Shown piece after piece: positions 49,319-60,468 of a stretch of DNA of 64,000 bases (its first letter is position 1; every line of letters begins with the position of its first letter). The notes beneath the pieces are model-generated. The model made no database searches and had not been told where the DNA came from. It saw only the letters and a list, made by a program, of their open reading frames with translations. This stretch comes from Brienomyrus brachyistius (Eukaryota; Chordata; Actinopteri; Osteoglossiformes; Mormyridae). The translations under genes were made by a program, and so were the position numbers. The stretch covers positions 14,546,863 through 14,610,862 of the forward strand of contig NC_064542.1 in assembly GCF_023856365.1 (NCBI RefSeq), written 5' to 3'.

Positions 49319-50249
49319 CATACACATAATGTCTAATTTGACCAGAGAGGCACCTCTCTTAACACGCAGAACGTGTGCTTGGCCTTAATTTCTAAGTACA
49401 TGGTACTGATCACAGCCTTGGTTATGTCTAAATACTTACAATACTAGTTCAAGGACCCACTGTTAACTATATCTTAACGACGATGGCTAATTCAGTTTGT
49501 ATGCCTAGCTATAAAGAAAACATTTTAACAATACACAACAAATACTTTTTGGTGAAATAAATACAAAAGCCAGACATTTTTTTCCATGTACTCTTTAGTA
49601 AGCAATTTTCAATTTTATATATTTTAATTACTCATCTGTTTACGCCTGACAAATGAGAAACACTAACGCATTTGTCGCCCCGGAAACGTACCGCTAGCTT
49701 GCCACAGCAAACTTTCAAGTCAGCTCATCAGATAAACAACAAACATTTCTAATAAAGTAAATATTCCTGTCATACCTCAGATTTAACTTGCTAAAAACCA
49801 AAAAAAGAGAAAGTTCCATACAAATAAGCCACAGAGAAAGAGAAAGTAAGAGAGAGAAAACAGAATTTAACAAGCAGTTAAAGACCTAAGCAATATGACA
49901 TCTTATGGAGAATATGAATGTGAAAACACTTTGAAGATTGTATCATTCCAACCAAATCTTTCCCAACCTAAGCAGAGCTACGATTTTAAAAAACCCAACC
50001 TTACTGGCATAAACCATGAACAATGCATTAGGTTTAATTTAAATACTGGTTACATTTATTCACAACAGGTGTCTGGAATATCATTTAGAATAAAAATTTA
50101 AAAACGTTGTTCATTCATTCCTATAACAACAGCCTTCCGAAGTGGATTTGCTTAAACAACCAAAAATAAATTTGATGGAATACTTGATGAAGCAAATCGA
50201 TTATCCCCATTTTTTTCCGTTACAGAAATGGACACATGCTGTACAACAA

Positions 50250-50312
50250 CCATCCAACCATCCATCCATCCATCCTTTACCGGCTTATCCTGGTCAGGGT
50301 CATCTAAACTAC
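50250..50312 (-). repeat. SINE tail fragment with CCAT repeat
   Basis: Repeated ccat units (about 50250-50273) precede tttaccggcttatcctggtc and agggtcatc, the reverse complement of the SINE tail 'gaccctgaccaggataagcgg ... ggatgg'. Confidence 0.6.
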
Positions 50313-50937
50313 CTTAGATAGGTGCTTAAAAATAGCACTTTCGAAAATGAATAATTTGACGTTCTTTTTTCTTATCATACAACACAAATGAGCAGCTCAT
50401 GAATAATTAATGAACAGTAGCCCCCTATTACGTCAGACAGGATGCGACCGACGTGCCCCTCTCTGAAAGGTGGGTGAGAAGCGGCCTTATCTTGGAAACC
50501 CTTCAACACCACTTAAGAGCGTTGTTTCACAATGAATGTGCTTTAGCGAGCCGGCTAATCAAATCAGCGTGACGGTAAAACAACGAGCTATATGTCTTCT
50601 TCCATTAAGCCAAGTAGCTAAACAGCCGAATTGTTGCTTAAAGGAATATAGAGGAAGAGTTTAGTGCCGTGCACAATAACCTTAAACAAAAAGGTTGCTA
50701 TAATTCATATACATTTTAACAGTTAATTCCATCTTTTCATTTAGGATGGTTAGCTACAGTAGTTGAGTTGTATCAAAATACATATCTAGTACCTATCCAA
50801 ATACATTATAATGCAAAAACATTACATGCCCGCTAGGACAAACTAAGAACCACCATGAACGTCCAAGAAGATAACACTGATTGTTGGATTCAATGTATGA
50901 AAATGTATATTTTGCACAACAAAATTTACATGACAAT

Positions 50938-51135
50938 ATAAGTCAATGTAGAATACAAAAGGTCCAAAAGGCCTTGTGGTTAAGCTCTAAAAGTTTGGAA
51001 AGGCCTGCACCTGGTGAGAGGGCTGAGCGACAAGTAATAAATGACTCTATTATGTCGTCGATTATTACACATGCTAGTAGGGGCACAAATCCTCAGCTGC
51101 ACATACAGCCTGTGGCTGTTCTACATCTGGGCAGC
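50938..51135 (+). repeat. Unidentified repeat, copy 1
   Basis: This stretch is about 70% identical to 52438-52605. Shared words include ctgcacctggt, gagggctg, atgact, actagtaggggc (ctagtaggggc here), cagctgcacataca and cctgtggc. It falls in an open frame (50881-51153) with the peptide QLHIQPVA in common with copy 2. I do not recognise the family. Confidence 0.6.
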
Positions 51136-51569
51136 CATACCCACGTACAGTAGCACCAGTTTTCGTTCAGCCCAAACAACTGCACAGATGATGTTCTTTC
51201 ATGTCAAATTATGACTGAGGTTCAGTCTTCATGAACCCTTCATGTATCCTTTTAAATGCATGGTTAAGATCCTTCAGCGCAGATTTGCTCATTACAGTGC
51301 TGTGGAGAAGGAGAACCATAGTGCTGGAGGAGGGCCAAGCATATTACCCGAGTTCAAATGAAAACCAAGGTTGACCTCAATTACTCAAGGTATGAAGGGT
51401 TAGGGTCAACGATCATATTTCTGCATCACAAAAGATGGAGGGGTGTGGCTTTGACGTGGCGTCAAGCGCCCAGGCAAACGGCGGACTAAAGCTGACCTAT
51501 TAAACCACCATTTAGGAACAAAATGTGGAGACCACAGAATTGTGAATGTAATATTATGTGTGTTTTCAT

Positions 51570-51586
51570 GGGGGGGGGGGGGGGGG
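51570..51586. repeat. Poly(G) tract, 17 bases
   Basis: An uninterrupted run of 17 G. Confidence 0.95.
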
Positions 51587-52208
51587 CGCTAGCTGCCAAA
51601 CAAGCTAGCGCCTGTACATTTTCATGCAGTTCGGAGGAGTGGCCATTTCGTCTGATTATAGGAAATGTTCACAAGACATGTTTGACCCTTCTGGAACCCT
51701 CTTCCTCATTCCAAACTCCTTGCCCTCTGGCCCTCATTGTACAACACCATATGATGCCATCGTTTCTCCAAGTCCTGTTGATACCTGCCTTGGGTTTGAT
51801 GCCAGTCACCTTACTTGGCAGACAAGAAAATGGCACAAAGTAGCAGTTTGAGGAAACCCGGCACTCATAAATCACGGTGCTGTGGAGCAGGCAGCCGTCA
51901 GCATCCTCCACGGACTTCAGAATGCCAAAATCCGATTTGTGCCTCCCCAGTTGCCTAAGCTTCTGAATCGACCTGCTTATCTACTCGCGCCTTCAAACTC
52001 TCACTCCTAGATGTTCTAACTTGGTGGGATCACATCCCTGGAATAGATAAGCCTGGTTTAATAACTTTGCCATACCCACGGGACACTAATCACAGGTCCG
52101 CTAAGATTCAACTGACCAATGAACGTTAATGTTCTGCTAAGCTAATGTGCCACAGGCCCAACCAGACAGTGTTGCTGACTGCTCACACGGACAGTCGTAT
52201 GTTGGATT

Positions 52209-52224
52209 GGGGGGGGGGGGGGGG
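52209..52224. repeat. Poly(G) tract, 16 bases
   Basis: An uninterrupted run of 16 G. Confidence 0.95.
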
Positions 52225-52437
52225 ACTCAAAATATGATATGCATCTTTTCTGGAACTTCATAGTCACTTGAGCAGACCTGAGCTCACCTTTTCTTAGGAT
52301 AAGAATAGGAAATCGAAAAACAGCAGGGCGAATCACCAGTCATGGCCGATACTTTGAAGGAACTCAAGAGGAGAAACTGTCCATGGCTGCTCATTTTCTC
52401 AACAAAAGCCTACATGAAGTACAAAGAGACCAAGGTT

Positions 52438-52605
52438 CCAAAAAGACCTTTTGGTGTTAAGCTCAAAGAGTGGGAAATGTCTGCACCTGGTCAGAGGGCT
52501 GTGAAACGAGCAAATAATGACTCCATTACTGCGTCAATCACCATACACACTAGTAGGGGCCCAGATCTCCAGCTGCACATACAACCTGTGGCCTTTATGA
52601 TCTCT
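52438..52605 (+). repeat. Unidentified repeat, copy 2
   Basis: The partner of 50938-51135 in the same orientation, about 1.5 kb away. It lies in an open frame from 52342 to 52635 that begins MADTLKELKRRNCPWLLIFS and shares SRG, QLHIQPVA and an NDSI motif with the frame of copy 1. That both copies keep the same frame over about 50 codons hints at coding ancestry, perhaps of a transposon. No known domain is recognised. Confidence 0.6.
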
Positions 52606-54305
52606 CTACTTCCATCCTCCTTTGGTACCTACTAACTGCCATTTCAGCCCACAATAGCATAGTACAACATCTGGAGATCTGGCTTAACAGATAAAATGTG
52701 TGCGATCTCTTTGTATTACCAGACTGCTATCCTACAGGTCATGTGTTTTGATCAATAGTATTCCAAACAAACAGCTACTTTGGTAGTCTGGTGACGCTTC
52801 CGGTCACTCTCGCCATTTAATCAAACCCTTAATTTCTTACATGCGATCATTAATAACTGGAAAGGCAGCTAGCCAGCATATCGATCAGGACAGCAAAATA
52901 GATCCTCATCATCCTCGCTAGTCCAGCTACTGTCTGACCTTCTGCAGAAAGCCGAAAAGGCACAGAATCTGGGATCAATCGTTAGGACCACAGCGATGAA
53001 GGATGTGGCAGGACAGACAGAGATTCAATAAAGCAGAATTTTTTTTAGTGGGTGAAAATTACTGGCTTGGCTGAATGATCCTATGAGCATAAAATAACAG
53101 ATTTTGACAAACAGTTTGAATTGTAAGCAATCGACTGTTGCCCAAAGTGTTGTTACAAAGTGGTCCTCACGTAGCGTAGGATATGCAGTAAACAGAGCAC
53201 AGCAGAACGGGGAGAATGTCTCCGGGAAGAACACCCAGGAGAACTGGCAAAACACCGTTCATTTATATCAGGACAAGGCCCCCTCTCGTAACTGCGGAAA
53301 TGCACATGCAAGGGGACTCTGGGATTTTAAAGGGCTTTGCTTGTATTTTTCATTTCTCTGCAGTTACATTTCCCACCACGATGGCAAATGAAACGACGTT
53401 ACAATGAGATAGGAGGGAAGGGAAGGTTGATTGGGTGATTCCATTTTGGCGTTAAAAGGGACCGGGCAATATAAGGGTCAAGACAAAGCCAGACAAACAT
53501 CTGACCAATCATGGAGGAACCACAGGGCCCCCTAGACACGACACAAACCTGATGGATAACTACAATAACCTGCATGAAATTACAAAATGTCTGAAATGTT
53601 ATGCTCGTTATAAAGAAACTGCAGGTTAGGTATGCCCATTTTTGTAGCTATTCACTGATTAATTGGACAAACGACTGTGTCCAAATGGACCCTCTGGATT
53701 CTCAGGGTAACAGCCATGCTGAAACACGTCAGCTCACTAACGATTATTAAAGAGAAACCACCTGCGCCATTTTTAGCAAAATGACAAGCTGGACCAAGTA
53801 TAGAGAAAGCGAGAGCCATTAGAGCCAAAATGCAGATGCAGGAGGACTGCAGCTAAGGAGGCAAGATCCAAAGCCAGTATGCTACTGCTCTAGGGTGCCA
53901 AAAGTGCATCCCCATCCGTGAGCCCGTCCACGGAGAACACCCGTGCACGAGGGCCGACAAAGTGCATGGAATCACAGTACGATTTCTGTTCCAGTGACGT
54001 GTCTTTCATGTGCGGCCCCCCTCCCCCACGCAGCCTAGCCCAACTCGGGCCCGGCTGCTGCAACAAGGATGCGCCGCAACTTCCAACACCAACGCAGCTC
54101 CTTATTCTCCAGGACAGACGAGCGGCACCGAATGGCTGCCGCCTGGCGCGCAGCACCCAAAAAAAAACACACACAGCCCCGGTACCAGGTGTGGCGATTC
54201 GGGTTGTTAAAGCCGATCCCCTCAGGCTGACGGGCGGCCCGCTTTGATGTCAGGCGCGACTTCATAACGCCCTGTGGCACTTCAGCACGGCTGCGGAATT
54301 ACGAA

Positions 54306-54412
54306 ATGAGAGACGGGGGAGAAGTAGAGAGAGAGGGAGCAGGAGCAAGAGCAAGATGGCAGAGGCGGGGAGAGAGAAAGAGAGGGAGAGAGAGAGAAAG
54401 AGAGAGAGATTT
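54306..54412 (+). repeat. GA-rich low-complexity stretch
   Basis: Polypurine sequence dominated by GAGAGA and GGGAGA words with few interruptions. Confidence 0.85.
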
Positions 54413-55861
54413 GTGGCTTTGTTTCCCGCCGGTCTCAAACAAAGCAGCCGCGATCACACATTTTCCCATGCTGCACTGGGGGTCTGGGCCCAGTCCCAGT
54501 GACAGAGGAGCGGCAGGGCCTTTGCCTCCTCCTCCTCCTTGTCCTCCTCCCTGCCTGTGTCCCCTGCCTAGGCCTGGCAAACAAGTCGTTCTTCTTCCTT
54601 CCAGCTAATATTAACCTCACAGCGATGGTCCAATTACCTATGTTGTTGTTTTTTTTTTCTTCGCCTCCTAAAATCAATTACACTGGAAACCTTCCTGCTC
54701 GTCGTCTTGATATTCACATGGCGGCCCGTACCCGTTTCCACATGCCCCGGCTGTCTGCCGCAGAGTGTCGAGAAGAGAGCATGACTGTTGCCGGAATATG
54801 CGCCACGGCTGACAATTCTCCGGTAATACGGACATGCTTCCCCACTCACTCCCAGGGTGGTGATGGCTTCCCCCTAGGACGGGCACAAATACATGTAACA
54901 AACACGAGTCTCTTTTTAATGATGGTGATCTCATGTCTCATTACACCAATGTGACTGTGAGGCAAGCCCGTGCCGTGCTCCGTTAGATACATATGGGACA
55001 TCAACACACCATCGCCTCGTGAATTACGTCCAGCCGTGCTGTATACCACTAGACGCTGATGGGCTGCTCCCCAGAAATATGGGTGAACACATATGTCGAT
55101 GGCGTTCCCATCCCTGGACTCGAAGGATGGAAGAAATCCCACCTTAGGAAGTTGCACCGAGGATTTCAGGAAAGCCGTGCCTGAACCCGGTATCAAACGC
55201 AGCTTAGCACCCCAGCGCCATCCGCCAGGGCCATCCCTACGCGTGCGGGAGCCGCGTCGCGACTGACAGCTGATAACAGCCCTGCATGGCCTTGCCATCG
55301 CTGTCGCTCTGCGATTCCTCTGCCGGAAAACTCAGCTCCGACAGATCAGGCCAACCGTATGCCCCCCCTCCCACAAAAAAAAAAATTATAATAATCATGT
55401 CTTCCTAATTGTGTTATTTTTGCTTAAACTAACCATGTAGTCCTTGATGGGGCAGATTCTACCTAAAAGGATGGGTTAAAATTTTACAACAAAAGAGAGA
55501 ACGCTTGTCCAAATATCAATCAATACATGCAAATGAGGAGAAGCAAATCGGATTGAGGAAGGAAAAAAAAAAAAGAAACACAGAAAAAAAAAAATATGGA
55601 GATCCCCGCTAAATTGCACAGGACCAGGGCAGGTGAATGACTGTGCTTTTCATGAGCACCGGTGTTCCCGGTAAGTGGTTCAGCCAATGCACCTTAATGT
55701 CCGGCCCACTTATCGGCCTCCGCGGAGCCCAAGCCGGAGGAGGGGCCAGCGCTACTGCATTCAGAGAGGAGCACCATGGCTAATTGTGAATCTCTCTTCT
55801 CTCTCTCCACATTCAGGCAGCTGCCTCCACTTACACAGGGCACATTTCAAATGGCAGGAGA

Positions 55862-55985
55862 AGGGCGGATTGGGGGGGGAGTGGGGGGGTGGGGTGGGAT
55901 ATGGGACTGGGGGAGGGGGGGAGAGAAGTGTTGGGGGAAGCATGCTGGAGCTGGAGGAGGAGGAGGAGGAGGAGGAGGAAAGGGT
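55862..55985 (+). repeat. G-rich and (GGA)n low-complexity stretch
   Basis: A run of gggggg/gtggggg words is followed by about nine GGA units (55953-55980). The strand is nearly pure purine. Confidence 0.85.
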
Positions 55986-56388
55986 GGAAGAAAACAAAAA
56001 GGGTTGCACAGTGATTGCACAACCCTTTGGAAGAGCCAGGACCCGCCTGCCAGGGAAGGAGAGCGTCCGCAGATCTCGGGGCAGAGCTCTGATGCAGCCT
56101 GGGCTGGTGGGGAAAGGCGCCCCCTGCAGGTGTGCACAGAATCGTGACTCCCCTCCCCCCCCACTGCTGAAAACCTGCCATACACATACACATGTGCCCA
56201 CCCTCCTCGTACATACGTACAGTCGCTTGCCTCTCTCTGCCAGCCATTTGGCAGGGCACGGTGGAGCGGGCAGACAATGAGAGACCAACGTGGAGCAGGT
56301 TCTCCCCAGAAAAGCCCAGAGTGAGGCTGGTGCGTCGTGCCGTTGATGAAATGGAGGGGCTGCACTCACTCCTTCTTCCTCTCACGCT

Positions 56389-56402
56389 CCCCCCCCCCCC
56401 CC
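56389..56402. repeat. Poly(C) tract, 14 bases
   Basis: An uninterrupted run of 14 C. Confidence 0.95.
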
Positions 56403-57728
56403 TTCTGAGCCCAGCCCAGCCCAGGATGTGCAGACTAAAGAATCCCAAGTGATCCAGCATTAGTAGGGGAAGAATAAAAAACACCCTCGTCAGCGGTCTT
56501 CAAACCAATTACAGATGAGCTCCAGAGCTATGGCGAACCGCGCGGCCCTGTGTGTGGAGCCATGGCACTCAGCGGCGCAGCGCTCAACTGTGGCACTGGG
56601 GGCAGTGTTTGGAGATGAGACGGTGCCTGCCTTTGCCAACCTATGAAACGCTAAGCATATTTCTGAAGAATTTACTAATATCATCCTTAATTCCAAGTCC
56701 TACAGATTTAATTATGTGACACGAGGGCCTTTCTCTCTGTTCACACATCACAAAAACATTAAATAGCATTTATAGTGTACTATAAAAACAGAATTTCACT
56801 ATACATATTTATTACATCACTTCACTAAAACATCCCATAATATCACCCAAAACCATAATCTTATTTCACCACAACAGCTCCATATAACCCGACTGCGTTT
56901 TGCTATAATTAAAATTCATCGACACATTTAAAATGCAGGGAATATTAAACACCAGCATTGGTCTGCAGCAGCAAATTAACAAAGTCTCCCCAGATAAAGG
57001 AGAACACTGAACTATCCATATGACTGCAATCTGCTCTGTGCTCTGCTGCTTCCTGCTGTGAGACGCTCCTGCAATGAGATCAATCGGCGTACGCTGTGAC
57101 ACCGCGCATTGGAATGATACACCTCGTGCCACAGAGGGAGCTAACACTCTAGGCCCTGTGATGTAATGTGTCTTCCAATAAGCCAGGTGGCGCTCATACA
57201 TTTATTGTATACCAAGTGAGGTTATATGCCTTGAGGTTAAATGTTTAAGGGCAGTGTTGTAGCCAGAATTACATTGATCTGGTATCTTTTTGTAATGTCC
57301 CCCCTGAGTTTCTTAGTTTTTACTTGATTACCATGATTTATATGGTATTGCTTGCCCCTTCCACTGTCACTGGACCCCCAACGAACAGTCAGCTATCTAT
57401 CATTGACTGTGTGGATCCGCCATTACAATGTCCATTGGCTCTGAGAGACGTGCTGGAAACAGAGTCGTACAGGCATAATGTTGCATGACTGTATACGATT
57501 CTGTGTTTCTCCATGTTGTACTATACACTACCCTATTTTTGGTGTTTGTATTGCCCTTTGCACCTATATGCAATATATTTACCGTTCACCAGAAGTACCT
57601 TGCATTAGTGTCATGTTTGATAATCACATTTGCAATTACATAGCCCACGCCCGTTAACACTTAAAGGTGTTGAACGTGCTGTTGTGAAATACCATCTGAA
57701 TGTTTTGAATAAGCCAGTGTGTGTTTAT

Positions 57729-57772
57729 TTATATATATATATATATATATATCTATATATATATATATATAT
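57729..57772. repeat. (TA)n microsatellite
   Basis: An AT dinucleotide run of about 44 bases with a single C interruption. Confidence 0.93.
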
Positions 57773-58764
57773 CATCTAAAAATTAATTCATTGCTGACAG
57801 TCACAATATTAAGAAGTTCTCGATGGCACGGCAGGGCTGAGGATGTGAGCTTGTACCTTATGCCACACATACTCGTTACAATCTGGGTCACTCTCAGCCA
57901 CCTTGCATGTAAATGTCTGGCAAGCACATGGACGTTAATGATCTGTACTAGGCCTTGAGGCCAGGGACTTCGTCAGCTGCAGGAAAGGAAATAAATAAAA
58001 GCTGAATCTGAATTGAAAATCATTCCCAACTCCAAGATCATTGTTATCTTTTCATCTCTCAGCATGGCTTCCATCAGGCAGATTCAAATACATCCTTATT
58101 TGTAATTTTTTCCTGTAAGGGTCAAAAGTAAACCGAAATTTCCCATTAAATCTCCACAGTCTGTCTTGCTAATTAAAAATCAGCTGTGATCAGCGAGAGA
58201 CATTTTTCAAGAGCGTGACACTGGCCTTGAGGGCTTTTGTTGGTGCGTGATCTCGCGTTGGCCTGAGGGGAAAGAGGGTCCCTGCCATCCCCCCCCCACG
58301 ACCACCACCTAATCAGCCCCACCTTCCTCCAGCTGAAGTGCCAGACTCCATCAGAACACGCGACAGGTGCCGCGTGGCTGAAAACGCGGCCCGACGGCAG
58401 GCTGTCCTGCCAAAATCCACCGCCCTCTGTTTGGAGATGCTCCTCCTGCAATTCCCTCGCTTTCTGGAAACAGTAGAGGGTTCCGGGCTTTTCAGTGTCT
58501 ATTGTTCTGAACCTCAAAACCTTCTGAATCCTGGCAGAACATTAAAAAATGTGTCTGGGCAGAACCTCGCAGGTCCAGTAATAATGTCGGAATATTCAGA
58601 ATCCTAACAGAAGCTTAAGAACCTCAAGACATTCTTAATCTTGGTAGAAATTCAAAAAAATTCATAACATTCTGATGAAATGGGAAACAGCCACACAAAC
58701 ACGCATTTCCCATAAGCACCCATCTGGCACGGGGTACAGGAGCCATAAAACTCTCCCAGGAAGC

Positions 58765-58995
58765 ACCATGGATGGGATTCCAGTCCATTACAGAGCACAA
58801 TCACACACACAATAAGCAATATAGAGACACCAACTCAACTGACTGCATGGTTTTGGAATGTGGCAGGAATCTGGAATACTTGAAGAAAACCCACACATAA
58901 CAGGGAAAATGTGCAGAACTGAGACACGCACAGAGGCAGGAATCGAGCTGACACCCAGGTGGTGTGTGGCCAGCACTACCCACTGAGTCACCGTA
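58765..58995 (-). repeat. Long SINE, minus orientation
   Basis: The plus strand shows ggatgggattccagtccatt acagagcacaatcacacaca, 'gactgcatggttttggaatg', 'gaatacttgaagaaaaccca', 'agaggcaggaatcgagctga' (B box complement) and 'ggccagcactacccactgag' (A box complement), the complement of the long SINE in tail-to-head order. Confidence 0.72.
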
Positions 58996-60411
58996 ACGAC
59001 TCCAAAATAAATTGCATTCAAATCCACAAATCACACACCTTCGCGTTACGCTATGCACCCATTCATGCATCTGTAGCTGTAATATATAGGTATTTGTAGT
59101 GTTGTACATATTGTGTGGAATCCGGCATGAGGGGTTTAAAGTCCGGTGATTCATTTCATTTTGCCTGAGTCATCGCTGTTTAAAGACAGATAAAGTGAAT
59201 GAAACACCCACTACGGCGATCTTTCAGGGAGAAGTTTACGTCGCGCCGGTCCACAGTCGCGTATTTTACCCTAAATGGCTTAAGATTAAATACATAAATC
59301 AAACCCCTGCTAAAAAGCCGGCTTGACCGCAAATGCAAAGTCACCCATCTTAAGTAACCTTTCCGCAGCAGGGAAATTAGGTCTACGCTCGCACTCGGCC
59401 AGCGCTAATTGTCAACACCTTCCGTTAAAACGGAGCTCAGTGTTGATGTAAGGAGAATGCACCGTTCCCCTCTGGTATGTTTTCCATGACGGGTACGATC
59501 CCATTCGTTATGGGTGCTTTTAATTGCTAAACTCCCTCATATTAAAAAATGCAGCTAGGGTGGTGGTAGGGGGACACTGATCAGAATGCAGAATTCTGGC
59601 CCATATCACCTTGGAATCTTCTAAGCCAGAGGAAAAAAAAACCAGACATGCGACCGGGCAAATTCCACCGCTCCGAGAAATCGATTTCCCTCCCAACACG
59701 GCGGCGACTTTAATTTCCTCTGCATGCGGTGGTGAACGTGGCTGTCAATTAATCAATCAAAGCTGGAGCGCCTGTGTGGCAAAGAGCAAACAATTTACTG
59801 GTGGGGCCATCCAAGGGGCCAGCTCCTCCGCCACGTCCCGACTTTCTCCCAGGGGGGGGTGCATACCAGCATTCCCTGTGCACCATGTCATCCTCCGCAT
59901 TCTGATAACTCACAATCTGAAACCACAACGCATGTACCCAATGGGGGGGGGGGATCTGCTGCACAGATCCTGGGGAGTGGGGGGGGGTAATGAATGTGAG
60001 AGGATGGACAGGAGCGTACCTAGGAATTCTGGGACAAAATGTCATCTCGGGCGCCTCTGTCCAATTTGACATATTGAAAGGCCCCTGTTACATTTCAGGC
60101 CCCCTGACTCTACAAAGGTACCCAAGCCCCTCTGACGTCGCTGAACTTGGATAATGGGAGCTTTGGTTTGCAGGGGTGGGACATTTGGCAGATTTTTTCT
60201 GGGGCCCAACCATTTCTTTGTGCCACCACGCTTAAACCATCATGTACATGGGACACCGGCACACATCGGGGGGGTGGGGGTAATCTCTAAACATGGACGC
60301 ACATTTAAATAAATGGCTCCCAATTGAAAAATTTCTTCTTTTCTCCCCCCACGGATTTGCGACATGACCTTCACGCATGTGGGCTTCGGCGGAGCGGAAA
60401 CATGTGGCGGC

Positions 60412-60468
60412 AAACCCAAACCCAAACCCAAACCCAAACCCAAACCCAAACCCAAATTCAAATTCAAA
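60412..60468 (+). repeat. (CCCAAA)n hexamer array
   Basis: About seven tandem AAACCC/CCCAAA units followed by two ATTCAA variants. The minus strand reads TTTGGG. Only one or two bases differ from the vertebrate telomere repeat complement (CCCTAA), but the unit is distinct. Confidence 0.93.

Larger units (their letters stand above)
43151..50919. other. SINE-rich flank, no gene recognised
   Basis: SINE copies are listed separately. Transposon-free patches at 45085-45220 and 46125-46330 resemble regulatory elements. A C-rich stretch lies at 46625-46655. No ORF is protein-like. Confidence 0.4.
52640..57720. other. NEXMIF 5' flank: no gene recognised
   Basis: GC-rich patches occur at 53900-54300, 54480-54600, 55000-55320 and 55680-56420. 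Long ORFs here (up to 217 codons, 55831-56484 on the minus strand) overlap each other on both strands and owe their length to GGA/GA/G-rich low complexity, so I do not call them genes. 54590-54930 is repeat-free and may be conserved. Confidence 0.4.

Noticed and set aside
55675..56484. Several overlapping ORFs of 123-217 codons on both strands
   Set aside because: They arise from GGA- and G-rich low-complexity DNA open in several frames at once; the peptides are simple Gly/Glu or Pro/Ser repeats.
60412..60468. Telomeric repeat
   Set aside because: The unit is TTTGGG, not TTAGGG, and the array is short and internal.
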